Source of the DNA: Streptomyces sp. NBC_00536
GTDB lineage: Bacteria; Actinomycetota; Actinomycetes; Streptomycetales; Streptomycetaceae
Assembly: GCF_036346295.1 (NCBI RefSeq)
Contig: NZ_CP107819.1
Location: forward strand, 5,022,001 to 5,086,000
DNA: 64,000 bases
Reading direction: 5' to 3'
Part shown: piece after piece, positions 25,152 to 33,023 of the stretch
Layout: every line of letters begins with the position of its first letter
Numbering within the stretch: the stretch's first letter is position 1
The notes under the pieces: model-generated
Databases searched by the model: none
Told to the model about the DNA's origin: nothing
The model's input: only the letters and a program-made list of their open reading frames with translations
Made by a program: the position numbers and the translations under genes

Positions 25152-25946
25152 ATGCAGCTCGAGGTTCCCAAATGGGGCGACAAGCCCGATCTCAAACTGG
25201 CGATATCCGGCACCTACTCGTCCGGAAAGTCGACCACCACGGAAGCCCTCGCCATCGCGACCGGCATCCCGCGGACGCACGCCAAGACCTCCCGTGAGCT
25301 GCTCGTCGACCTCGTCCCCGGCAAGACGGTGATGGAGCTCAACGCCATGGAGCTGGTCAAGCTGGGCCTGCGCCGTTACGAGGAGCGCCTCGTCAACGAG
25401 GCCGGCGACGGCGCGTTCATCTCCGACGGTGGCGTCTTCCACGAGTGGGTGTACTTCGAGGCCCGCATGCGGGTCGGCATCAACCCCGGCATGCCGTGGT
25501 GGTTCCAGGCCGTCAAGAAGTCGCTCGGCGTGGTGTCGAAGGGCTTCTACCAGAAGTACACGGACACCCTCGGGGACATACAGAAGGACCGCGCCAAGCG
25601 GTCCTACGACGCCTATGTCCACCTGCCCGTCGAGTTCGACATGGACCGCGACGGACACCGTCCGGTCTCCGAGGAGTTCCGCCGGCTCTCCGATGACCTG
25701 CTCATCGGCGCGCTGGACGAGATCAAGATCCCGTACCGCATCGTCGGCGGCCCGATCCCGCAGCGCATCGAGAAGATCGTCGAGATCTTCGAGCTGCCGA
25801 TCGTGGTCCCGATCAAGGAGGCGATCGAGGAGGCGGAGCGCCGCGTGGCGGCCGACATCTCGGACCTCCAGAGCAACCTCGCGTACATGGAAGCCATGCG
25901 GAAGAAGTCCTTCGGCAAGAGGCTCGCGTACGCCTTCCGTTACTGA
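25152..25946 (+). CDS. P-loop NTPase/kinase-like protein 2
   Basis: A 264-residue paralogue of the previous gene. It has Walker A GTYSSGKS (20-27), GAFISDGGVFHEWVYFEARMRVG, an insertion including SLGVVSKGFYQKYTDTLG, then VHLPVEFDMDRDGHRP and a long helical tail ending FGKRLAYAFRY. The tail could mediate oligomerisation or partner binding. The start is ATG 25152 with a purine-rich GAGAAAGG upstream. It lies 37 bases before the exporter gene, so both are probably co-expressed. The function within the pathway (kinase of a sugar, nucleoside or acyl intermediate, or a self-resistance role) cannot be decided. Confidence 0.7.
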   Translation: MQLEVPKWGDKPDLKLAISGTYSSGKSTTTEALAIATGIPRTHAKTSRELLVDLVPGKTVMELNAMELVKLGLRRYEERLVNEAGDGAFISDGGVFHEWVYFEARMRVGINPGMPWWFQAVKKSLGVVSKGFYQKYTDTLGDIQKDRAKRSYDAYVHLPVEFDMDRDGHRPVSEEFRRLSDDLLIGALDEIKIPYRIVGGPIPQRIEKIVEIFELPIVVPIKEAIEEAERRVAADISDLQSNLAYMEAMRKKSFGKRLAYAFRY

Positions 25947-25983
25947 TCCACCCGTCCTGACCGTCCGACCGGAAGGAAATGGC

Positions 25984-27471
25984 GTGCCCACCAGCGTGCA
26001 GGCCAAGCCGCGTCGTCTCGGAGCGATCCTCGGCCTGTTGGCCTTCGCCCAGATGATCATCGCGATCGACTACAACATCATGTTCGTGGCCCTGCCCGAC
26101 ATCGGCAGCGACCTCGGATTCTCCGCCCAGAACCTGCAGTGGGTGATCTCTGCCTACTCGGTCGCCTTCGGCGGCTTCCTGCTCCTCGGCGGACGCGCCA
26201 CCGACCTGTTCGGCCGCAAGAACATGTTCCTCTTCGGCCTCTTCCTCTACGCGGCCTCCTCGATCGCCGGTGGCCTCGCCACCGACTCGTGGCTGCTGGT
26301 CGCGGCCCGTGTGGTCCAGGGGCTCGGCGGCGCGTTCCTCGCACCCGCCACCCTCTCCCTGGTCACGACCCTCTTCGCCGAGGGCACCGAGCGCAACCGG
26401 GCCCTCGCGGTCTGGGGCGGCGCCGGCGGCTTCGGCATGGTGCTCGGCGCCATCCTCGGCGGCATCCTGACCGACGCCCTCGGCTGGCAGGCCGTCATGT
26501 GGGTCAACGTGCTGTGCGCCGGCGCGGCCATGGCCTACGGCCTCACCGCCCTGCCCACCACCGCGAAGGCCAACGCCACCGGCTTCGACCTCCCCGGCGC
26601 CGTCACCGGCACCGTGGCCTCCACGCTGCTGGTGTTCACCCTGGTCAACGGCCCCGAGGCGGGCTGGGGTTCGGCCACCACCGTCGGCAGCCTGATCGCC
26701 GCGGTGGTCATGTTCGCCATCTTCCTCACCATCGAGTCCAAGACCCGCGCCCCGATGATGCCGCTGCGGCTCTTCTCCAACCGCAACGTGTCCGTCGGCA
26801 CCACGATCACCTTCCTCTTCATGGCGACCTTCGGTGCCTACGCCTACTTCCTCACCCAGTACTGGCAGGTCGTCCAGGGCTACAGCGCCTGGGCCACCGG
26901 CTTCGCCTTCCTGCTCCCCTCCGGCTGCGTCCTGATCGGAACCGTGGCCGCCGGGAAGCTGATGAACTCCTACGGCGCCCGCAAGACCCTGCTGATCGCC
27001 CTCACGGTCGGCCTCGTGGGTACCGTCGCCCTCGCCCTGACGCTGACCCAGGACAGCTCGTACGCGGTCATCGCCGCACCGCTGGTCGTCCTCTCCCTCG
27101 GCCAGGGCGTCATCTTCACCGCCATGTTCGCCGCCTCCACCACCGGCGTCGCGAACGAGGACCAGGGCATCGGCTCGGGCATCGCCACCACCGGCCAGCA
27201 GATCGGCGGCGCCGTCGGCCTCGCGGTCCTCATCGCCATCGCGGCCTCCGCCGCGGGCGGCGACGGGGCCACCGACCCGGCGAAGCTCACCGACGGGATC
27301 CTCACCGCGACCTGGGCCACCGCCGCGGGCATCGCGCTGACCTTCCTGGCCACGCTCGCCCTCAAGAAGCCCTCCGCCACCCAGGTGGCCGAGGCAGCAG
27401 CCGCACCGGCCGAACCGGCCGCCGCGGCCGACCCGATCACGGTGACGGCCCCCGTCACCGAGCGCGTCTGA
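25984..27471 (+). CDS. MFS exporter, 14-TM DHA2 type (1)
   Basis: A 495-residue multidrug exporter of the EmrB/QacA class. AIDYNIMFVALPDIGSDLGFS is TM1 with motif D1, GGRATDLFGRKNMF is motif A, and AARVVQGLGGAFLAPATLSLVTTLFAEGTERNRALAVWGGAGGFGMVLG covers motifs B and C. About 14 hydrophobic helices are visible, ending in an Ala/Pro-rich tail. GTG 25984 follows GGAAGGAAA. It probably exports the product of this block and gives self-resistance. One of three such exporters in the window. Confidence 0.85.
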   Translation: MPTSVQAKPRRLGAILGLLAFAQMIIAIDYNIMFVALPDIGSDLGFSAQNLQWVISAYSVAFGGFLLLGGRATDLFGRKNMFLFGLFLYAASSIAGGLATDSWLLVAARVVQGLGGAFLAPATLSLVTTLFAEGTERNRALAVWGGAGGFGMVLGAILGGILTDALGWQAVMWVNVLCAGAAMAYGLTALPTTAKANATGFDLPGAVTGTVASTLLVFTLVNGPEAGWGSATTVGSLIAAVVMFAIFLTIESKTRAPMMPLRLFSNRNVSVGTTITFLFMATFGAYAYFLTQYWQVVQGYSAWATGFAFLLPSGCVLIGTVAAGKLMNSYGARKTLLIALTVGLVGTVALALTLTQDSSYAVIAAPLVVLSLGQGVIFTAMFAASTTGVANEDQGIGSGIATTGQQIGGAVGLAVLIAIAASAAGGDGATDPAKLTDGILTATWATAAGIALTFLATLALKKPSATQVAEAAAAPAEPAAAADPITVTAPVTERV

Positions 27472-27505
27472 CGCACCCACCCCCGCTGCGTCCGGCGCCC
27501 CGCGC

Positions 27506-27548
27506 GCGGCCCCTTCCTCCCAACTTCCCCCGTGGGGGAGGGGGCCGC
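27506..27548 (+). terminator. Imperfect hairpin after exporter 1
   Basis: GCGGCCCC (27506-27513) pairs exactly with GGGGCCGC (27541-27548), and the inner part pairs imperfectly. It lies in the 177-base gap before the HAD gene, suggesting that a new promoter starts the ligase-AvrD operon. Confidence 0.5.
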
Positions 27549-27648
27549 TCGCAAGCACCACCCGCACCACAGGCACCCGCACCGCACCGAAGGACAGGCA
27601 CCGAGGCCCCACGCACCGCACCATCCCGGCCGGAAGTGGAGAGACGCA

Positions 27649-28401
27649 GTGAACGGCTACCGCACCGCATTCTTCGACGTGGACGGCACTCTCACGACCG
27701 CCCCGAGCATGTTCCGCTTCCTGCGCCACTACCTCGCCGCGCTGGGCAACCCGCCCCACGAGTACACCAGCCGCCGCCGCGAACTCAAGGCGATGAACCA
27801 GGTCGGCTGCCCCCGTACGGTCACCAACCGCGCCTACTTCGCCAACCTCGAAGGCGCCTTCGCCACCGAGGTCTCCTTCCACGCCGAGGACTGGTTCCGC
27901 GACGAACTGCGCTCCGGCTCCTTCTTCCACGAACACGGTGTCGCCGCCCTGCGCCGCCACCAGGACGACGGCACCCGGATCGTCCTCGTCTCCGGCTCCT
28001 TCCCCGCCGTCCTCGACCCGATAGCCGAGCACCTCGGCGCCGACGAGGTCTGGTGCACCGAGCCCGACATCGCCTGGGGCCGGTACACGGGCCGGCTCAC
28101 CCGGCCCCCGATGCTCGCCGAGGCCAAGGCCGAGGTGGTCCGGGCCGTCGCCGCCCGCCACCGCACGACACCGGCCGAGTGCATCGCGTACGGAGACCAC
28201 GTGTCCGACCTGCCGATGCTCAGGGCCGCCGGGTCCGCGGTGGTCGTCGGAGGCGACAAGGTCCTGCGCACCCACGCACGTATCCACGGGTGGTCCCTGC
28301 TGCCCGCCGCGCCGGTCCCCCCGGCGCTCGACCTGCCGATGTGGCACACGGCCCAGCACACGGCCGCTCACGACGAGGTGAAAGAGGTGGAAAGCGTATG
28401 A
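27649..28401 (+). CDS. HAD-IB family phosphatase (SerB-like)
   Basis: A 250-residue phosphatase. FFDVDGTLTTAPSMFRFL is motif I, IVLVSGSFPAVLDPIAEHLGADEVWCTE is motif II, and AYGDHVSDLPMLRAAGSAVVVGGDKVLRTHA supplies motif III and IV residues, as in phosphoserine-phosphatase-like HAD-IB enzymes. GTG 27649 is favoured because GGAG lies just upstream. It overlaps the ligase gene (ATGA) and so belongs to a five-gene run HAD-ligase-SDR-ACP-AvrD. In the A-factor pathway a phosphatase removes phosphate after the AfsA step; a parallel role next to AvrD is plausible but inferred. Confidence 0.8.
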   Translation: MNGYRTAFFDVDGTLTTAPSMFRFLRHYLAALGNPPHEYTSRRRELKAMNQVGCPRTVTNRAYFANLEGAFATEVSFHAEDWFRDELRSGSFFHEHGVAALRRHQDDGTRIVLVSGSFPAVLDPIAEHLGADEVWCTEPDIAWGRYTGRLTRPPMLAEAKAEVVRAVAARHRTTPAECIAYGDHVSDLPMLRAAGSAVVVGGDKVLRTHARIHGWSLLPAAPVPPALDLPMWHTAQHTAAHDEVKEVESV

Positions 28402-29747
28402 CGTCATGGTTCTTCGACCGGATGCGGAGCTTCGGTGAGGCCGATGCCATCGTCTTCAACGGTGTGAGTTACAGCTACGCGCAGCTGGCCAGGCTGACCG
28501 GCGAGTGGGAGAGATTCCTCGACCGGGGCGGCGTCCACGCCGGCCAGGTCGTCGCCCTCGAAGGAGTCAGCAGCGTCGAGGCCTGTGCGGGCCTGCTCGC
28601 CCTGATCGAGCGCGGCGCGATCATCGTCCCGATGACCCCGCTGCCGCCCGCCAAGCGCGCCGAGTTCCACGAGGTCGCCGAGGTGGAGACGGTCATCTCG
28701 ATCGACTCCCAGCAGTGGCGCCGCAGCATCGAGATCACCGGGCGCAACTCCGAGCACGAGCTGTACGACCAGCTCCGCACGGACGGGGTCCCCGGACTGG
28801 TCCTCTTCAGCTCCGGCACCACCGGCCGCAGCAAGGCCAGCGTCCTCGACTTCTCCAAGGTCCTGTCCAAGTACGGCCCCCCGACCCGCCCCCGGCGGAC
28901 CCTCGGTTTCCTCAACCTGGACCACATCGGCGGCATCAACACCCTCCTGCACACCCTCAGTCAGGGCGGCGCGCTCGTCACCATCGACGAGCGGACCCCC
29001 GACAAGGTCTGCGCGGCCATCGAATCCAATGCCATCCAGATCCTGCCGACCACCCCGACCTTCCTCAACATGCTGCTGATCTCCCGGGCGTACGAGCGGC
29101 ACGACCTCTCCTCGCTCCAGCTGGTCAGCTACGGCACCGAGCCGATGCCGGAAGGCACCCTGACCCGGCTCGGCCAGGCCCTGCCGCAGACCCGGCTCAA
29201 GCAGACCTACGGCCTGTCCGAGCTGGGCATCATGCCCACCAAGTCCCGCGACGACGGCAGCCTGTGGGTCAAGCTCGGCGGCGAGGGGTTCTCGTACCGC
29301 ATCGAGGACGGGATCCTGTGGATCCGCTCCGACATGGCGATGCTCGGCTACCTCAACGCGCCGGCGCCCTTCGACGACGACGGCTTCTTCAACACCCAGG
29401 ACGCGGTGGAGACGGACGGCGACTACGTCCGGATCCTGGGCCGCAAGTCCGAACTCATCAACGTCGCGGGGGAGAAGGTCTACCCCAGCGAGGTCGAGAA
29501 CGTGCTGCTGGAGCTGGAGTACGTCGCCGACGCCGTCGTCTCCGGCCGCCCCAGCCACGTCACCGGCCAGGTCGTCAAGGCCGTCGTCCGGCTCACCGCG
29601 CCGGTCGACGACGAGCGGGCGACCGCCCGGCGCATCCGCGAGTACTGCGCGCAGCGCCTGGAGGCCTTCAAGGTGCCGGTGGTGGTCGAGGTGACCACGG
29701 CGGACACGCACTCCGACCGGTTCAAGAAGATCCGGAGCGCCGTGTGA
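28398..29747 (+). CDS. ANL-superfamily acyl/aryl adenylate-forming ligase
   Basis: A 449-residue AMP-forming enzyme that activates a carboxylic acid for loading on a thiol, probably the carrier protein two genes downstream. LVLFSSGTTGRSKA is the P-loop (A3), KQTYGLSELG is A5, FFNTQDAVE is A7, ILGRKSELINVAGEKVYPSEVE is the hinge and A8, and the C-terminal SDRFKKIRS contains the catalytic Lys. The residue usually binding an amino group (Asp of FDxS) is not present, so a fatty, keto or aryl acid is more likely than an amino acid. Shorter than typical because of a compact N-domain. It overlaps both neighbours. Confidence 0.85.
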   Translation: MTSWFFDRMRSFGEADAIVFNGVSYSYAQLARLTGEWERFLDRGGVHAGQVVALEGVSSVEACAGLLALIERGAIIVPMTPLPPAKRAEFHEVAEVETVISIDSQQWRRSIEITGRNSEHELYDQLRTDGVPGLVLFSSGTTGRSKASVLDFSKVLSKYGPPTRPRRTLGFLNLDHIGGINTLLHTLSQGGALVTIDERTPDKVCAAIESNAIQILPTTPTFLNMLLISRAYERHDLSSLQLVSYGTEPMPEGTLTRLGQALPQTRLKQTYGLSELGIMPTKSRDDGSLWVKLGGEGFSYRIEDGILWIRSDMAMLGYLNAPAPFDDDGFFNTQDAVETDGDYVRILGRKSELINVAGEKVYPSEVENVLLELEYVADAVVSGRPSHVTGQVVKAVVRLTAPVDDERATARRIREYCAQRLEAFKVPVVVEVTTADTHSDRFKKIRSAV

Positions 29748-30556
29748 GCACCGAGCACGCGGAGGCCGCGCAGGTTGCCGAGGCCGCGCAGCACATCGAC
29801 GCCGCGCGCGGGGGCGGCGCCGACGAGCCGGGGGAGGGGCGGGTCGCCGTCGTCAGCGGCGGCAGCCGGGGCCTGGGCCGGGTGCTCGCCGAGCGGCTGC
29901 TCGCCGCGGGATGGCGGGTCGCCACCTTCAGCCGCAAGCCCAACGAGTTCACCGAGGAGACGGCCGCGGCCCTGCCCGAGACCTTCCTCTGGCAGTCGGT
30001 GGACCTCCACGAGGCCGCGGAGATCCGGCAGTTCACCAAGGCGGTGCGCGACCGCTTCGGCCGGGTCGACCTCCTCGTCAACAACGCGGGGGTGCTCCAC
30101 CAGGAGCTGTTCCTCACCATCGCCCCCCAGCGGATCGAGGACCTGCTCGCCGCGAACCTGACCGCCCCCGTGCACCTGACCCAGGCGTGCGCCCGGCTGA
30201 TGATGCGCGGCGGCGGATCCATCGTGAACATCTCCTCCATCAACGCCATCCGCGGCTACCGCGGAGTCGCCGTCTACGCGGCGGCCAAGGCGGGCCTGGA
30301 GGGGTTCGGCCGGGCACTCGCCCGGGAACTGGGGCCCGTGGGCATCAGGGTCAACACCGTGACCCCCGGGTTCTTCGACAGCGAGCTGACCTCGGACGTC
30401 ACCGAGCGGAACCGGGAAAAGATCCAGCACCGGACTCCGCTGGGCCGGCTCGGCAGCGCGGAGGAGATCGCCGACGCGGTCCTCTACCTCGCCTCTTCAC
30501 AGGCACGTTTCATCACCGGTCAGTCATTGGTCATCGACGGAGGAATCACATGCTGA
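29744..30556 (+). CDS. SDR oxidoreductase (FabG-like)
   Basis: A 270-residue classical short-chain dehydrogenase. VVSGGSRGLGRVLAERLL binds NAD(P), NNAG marks the core, SSINAIRGYRGVAVYAAAKAG contains Ser-Tyr-Lys of the active site, and FITGQSLVIDGG is the usual C-terminal stretch. About 30 extra Ala/Glu-rich residues precede the core. GTG 29744 overlaps the ligase stop, and the 3' end overlaps the ACP gene by 7 bases. It probably reduces a beta-keto or butenolide intermediate. Confidence 0.87.
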   Translation: MSTEHAEAAQVAEAAQHIDAARGGGADEPGEGRVAVVSGGSRGLGRVLAERLLAAGWRVATFSRKPNEFTEETAAALPETFLWQSVDLHEAAEIRQFTKAVRDRFGRVDLLVNNAGVLHQELFLTIAPQRIEDLLAANLTAPVHLTQACARLMMRGGGSIVNISSINAIRGYRGVAVYAAAKAGLEGFGRALARELGPVGIRVNTVTPGFFDSELTSDVTERNREKIQHRTPLGRLGSAEEIADAVLYLASSQARFITGQSLVIDGGITC

Positions 30557-30834
30557 ACGAGCAGAACATCCAGCAGATCATCGAGCGCGAGATCCAGTCC
30601 GTGGTCCTCAGCTCGGAGGAGGAAGAGGTATCGCTGGACGACGAGCTGCTCAAGTCCGGGGTGAACTCGCTGATGCTCGCCCAGCTGCTGATCCAGCTGG
30701 AGACCGAGCTGGGCGTCGACCCGTTCGCCGCGGACCTGTCCATCACGGAGATACGGACGCTGCGCGAGCTGGTCGGCGCGTACGAGGCGGCCCTTGAGCG
30801 TGCGGCCTCGGCCGGTGCGACGGCGGGTGCGTGA
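30550..30834 (+). CDS. Acyl carrier protein 1
   Basis: A 94-residue acidic four-helix carrier protein. DELLKSGVNSLMLAQLLIQLETELG contains the phosphopantetheine Ser in the context N-S-L instead of the usual D-S-L. FAADLSITEIRTLRELV is helix III. ATG 30550 lies inside the end of the SDR gene. It probably holds the acyl chain supplied by the ligase and offered to the AvrD-like protein; the Sfp-type transferase at 39148 could activate it. Confidence 0.83.
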   Translation: MLNEQNIQQIIEREIQSVVLSSEEEEVSLDDELLKSGVNSLMLAQLLIQLETELGVDPFAADLSITEIRTLRELVGAYEAALERAASAGATAGA

Positions 30835-30835
30835 C

Positions 30836-31939
30836 GTGTCCGCCGCAACACAGACCGAGACCCCGGTCGAAACCCCGGTCGAGACCCCGGTCGAAACTCC
30901 GCAGAAGCTGTTCCTGAAGTCGGTCGACGACTATCTCGGGCCCGGCGAGGGCCGCTTCTTCTCCCGCGGCTACCAGCGGGCCGAGTACCTGGTCCGCGAC
31001 CTCGTCTCCACCCCGGTCACCATCGAACGGCCGGGCATCCGGGCCACCGTGGACGTCAGCTACCCGGCCGACTGGTCCCGCAAGAAGAACGGTACGGACC
31101 TGCGCCCCCACCTCAGCACGGTGGACGCGCTGGTCCTGGGCGTCCAGCTCGCCGAGCTGCACCTGGTCCACGCCTACGGACTGACCGGCGAAGCCCGCGG
31201 CACCATGCGGCTGCGCAAGGTGGTCCTGCGGGCGGGCGGAGCGCCGCAGGAGGACCTCCTGCGGATCCCCGCCTCCTCCCGTCTGGTCCGCACCGACGAC
31301 GTCCCCGGGGTGCCGGGGCGGCGGCTGTCCGTCCACGACGGCGCGGTCGGCGAGTTGCGGGTGCGCTGCGAGATCGAGCACGACGAGGGCGTACGGGCCG
31401 AGGACGAGGGCGTCTTCAACAGCCTGGACGAGGGCCTCGGCGAGGGCGTGCGCCGCTTCTACGGCGACGGCTTCAAGCGCCGGCGCCACGTCATCCGTGA
31501 CGTGGTCGTCGACATGGAGGAGCTGTCGGCCACGGCCGGGGTGCACTTCGTCCCCGGCCCGGCCGAGGGCTCCGGCGGGCCCGGGGCGCTGGGCGTCGAC
31601 GCGGCCACCGAACCGTCGGTGTCGCTCGTGGACGCCTTCGTGGTCAACCTCCAGCTGGTCCAGGTGCTGATGTACGAACTGGACCAGGTCAACCGGGCGT
31701 CCAGCAACACCCTGTGGATGATGCAGACCGTGCTCACCGCGGCGGACACGGCCCTGCCGTTGCCGACCCGCGGGGACGAGGCGCAGACCGCGTCCGCGCG
31801 GCTGACCGCCAAGCGGGTGCTGCCGCTGCGGGGCGGGGTCTGGCGCAGCGTGGACATCGAGGCGGGCCTCGGCGGAGTCGGCGTGCGGGCCTCGTTCGCA
31901 CACGAACTCCCGCCGGAGGCAGCGGCCTCGGCCACCTGA
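30836..31939 (+). CDS. AvrD-family protein (syringolide-synthase-like)
   Basis: A 367-residue protein. After an N-terminal repeat (ETPV x3, ETPQ; residues 8-23) there are two related segments. Repeat 1 (25-130) has SVDDYLGPGEGRFFSRGYQR, VSYPADWSRKK and LRPHLSTVDALVLGVQLAEL. Repeat 2 (195-300) has NSLDEGLGEGVRRFYGDGFKRR, IRDVVVDM and SLVDAFVVNLQLVQVLMYEL. These match my memory of the AvrD family, whose Pseudomonas syringae member directs syringolides (acyl-sugar butyrolactones from a beta-keto acid and xylulose). It is the end of the HAD-ligase-SDR-ACP run. GTG 30836 is chosen; GTG 30827 is possible. Membership was not checked by search. Confidence 0.72.
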   Translation: MSAATQTETPVETPVETPVETPQKLFLKSVDDYLGPGEGRFFSRGYQRAEYLVRDLVSTPVTIERPGIRATVDVSYPADWSRKKNGTDLRPHLSTVDALVLGVQLAELHLVHAYGLTGEARGTMRLRKVVLRAGGAPQEDLLRIPASSRLVRTDDVPGVPGRRLSVHDGAVGELRVRCEIEHDEGVRAEDEGVFNSLDEGLGEGVRRFYGDGFKRRRHVIRDVVVDMEELSATAGVHFVPGPAEGSGGPGALGVDAATEPSVSLVDAFVVNLQLVQVLMYELDQVNRASSNTLWMMQTVLTAADTALPLPTRGDEAQTASARLTAKRVLPLRGGVWRSVDIEAGLGGVGVRASFAHELPPEAAASAT

Positions 31940-32279
31940 CCGGGCTCCGGGCCTGCTGACCGGTCCCCTCGGCCGGTCGGCCGCCCCGGCCCCGGGCCCC
32001 AACTCAGCCTCGCCGGCGTTTGAGGCGCCCCCGGAGGGCACTAGGGCCGCACTCGGCCCCAAGGCCCCAGTCCGTAGCCCGCCCGTCCGGTGGGGCCCTG
32101 CGGCCCGGTGGACCCTCCGGGGGCGCCTCAAACGCCGGCGGGGCTGGGATTGGCGCCCCTCACCCCCGCCGGCGGGGCTGGAGGTGGCGCACCTCACCCC
32201 GTCGGCGGGGCTGGAACTCGCCGGAGATCCGGCCCCGCTCGGCGGGCCAATGAACCGAAACACCACTAAGGAGACACCG
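31940..32279. other. 340-base intergenic region with long inverted repeat
   Basis: No coding frame with plausible codon use. It holds the 34-base inverted repeat (32005-32146) followed by two further GGCGGGGCTGG copies (near 32170 and 32201), a type common between Streptomyces genes. A promoter for the next operon is expected close to 32240-32270 but no hexamers were recognised. Confidence 0.6.
32005..32146. repeat. Long inverted repeat, 34-base arms
   Basis: Arms 32005-32038 and 32113-32146 are complementary apart from one G-T pair and are separated by 74 bases. The arm contains CGCCGGCGTTTGAGGCGCC, a motif recurring in Streptomyces intergenic DNA. It probably terminates the avrD operon. 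Confidence 0.75.
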
Positions 32280-33023
32280 ATGCGGCTGTCCGTGTCCGGT
32301 ACCTATTCCGCGGGGAAGACCTCCACGGCCACCGCCCTCGCCTCCTACACCGGTCTTGCCTTCGCCCCCGCCCGGCCCATCCGGGAGATACTGCCCGACG
32401 CCGTGCCCGGCAAGGCGCTCGCCGAGGTGACGCCCGCCGAGTACCTCCAGCTCGCCGTGCGCCGGCACGTCGGCCGGGTGCAGAACGAGGCGCGCCTCGG
32501 GGCGCGGGGCGCCGGATTCGTGTCCGACGGTTCCTCGCTCCAGGAGTGGATCTACGCGGCGGCCCGCGTCCGCTTCGGGATGGATCCCGCCGCGCCCGCC
32601 GCCACCGCGCCGGCCACCGCGGCCATGGGGTTCTTCGCCGAGGCCGTCGACCAGCTCGGCCACGCGATGCGCCAGCACGTGAAGGAGACCTACGAGGGCT
32701 TCGTGCACCTGCGGGCCACGGCCGGGGCGGTCAAGCCCGGCGGGCACCGCCGGATGCACCCCGAGTTCCGCGCGTTCTGCGACGACATGCTGCTCCAGGC
32801 CCTGGTGGACCTCGACGTGACCTACCACGTCGTCGAGGGCACCCGCCCGGAGCGGCTGGAGAAGATCGCCGACCTGTTCGGGCTGCCCGTCGTACGGTCC
32901 GCCGACGAGGCGATCGAACTGGCGGCCCGCGCGTACGAGTCCATCGACTGGCGGCTGGAGGGCGAGCGCGCGCAGAGCGCCGCCTCCCTCGTCGCCGCGG
33001 CCGCCGGAGGGACCACCAAATGA
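32280..33023 (+). CDS. P-loop NTPase/kinase-like protein 3
   Basis: A 247-residue third member of the P-loop family at 24438 and 25152. It has Walker A GTYSAGKT (7-14), GFVSDGSSLQEWIYAAARVRFGMDP, VHLRATAGAVKPGGHRRMHPEF and RPERLEKIADLFGLPVV. The His of the HEW motif is Gln here. ATG 32280 has TAAGGAG upstream. Its stop overlaps the ATG of an MFS exporter, so here too the P-loop gene is paired with an exporter, as at 25152/25984. Confidence 0.7.
   Translation: MRLSVSGTYSAGKTSTATALASYTGLAFAPARPIREILPDAVPGKALAEVTPAEYLQLAVRRHVGRVQNEARLGARGAGFVSDGSSLQEWIYAAARVRFGMDPAAPAATAPATAAMGFFAEAVDQLGHAMRQHVKETYEGFVHLRATAGAVKPGGHRRMHPEFRAFCDDMLLQALVDLDVTYHVVEGTRPERLEKIADLFGLPVVRSADEAIELAARAYESIDWRLEGERAQSAASLVAAAAGGTTK

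Noticed and set aside
25813..28407. Long minus-strand open frame opposite the MFS exporter and HAD genes
   Set aside because: It has no recognisable motif, is rich in Gly/Glu/Asp, and overlaps genes with strong family signatures.
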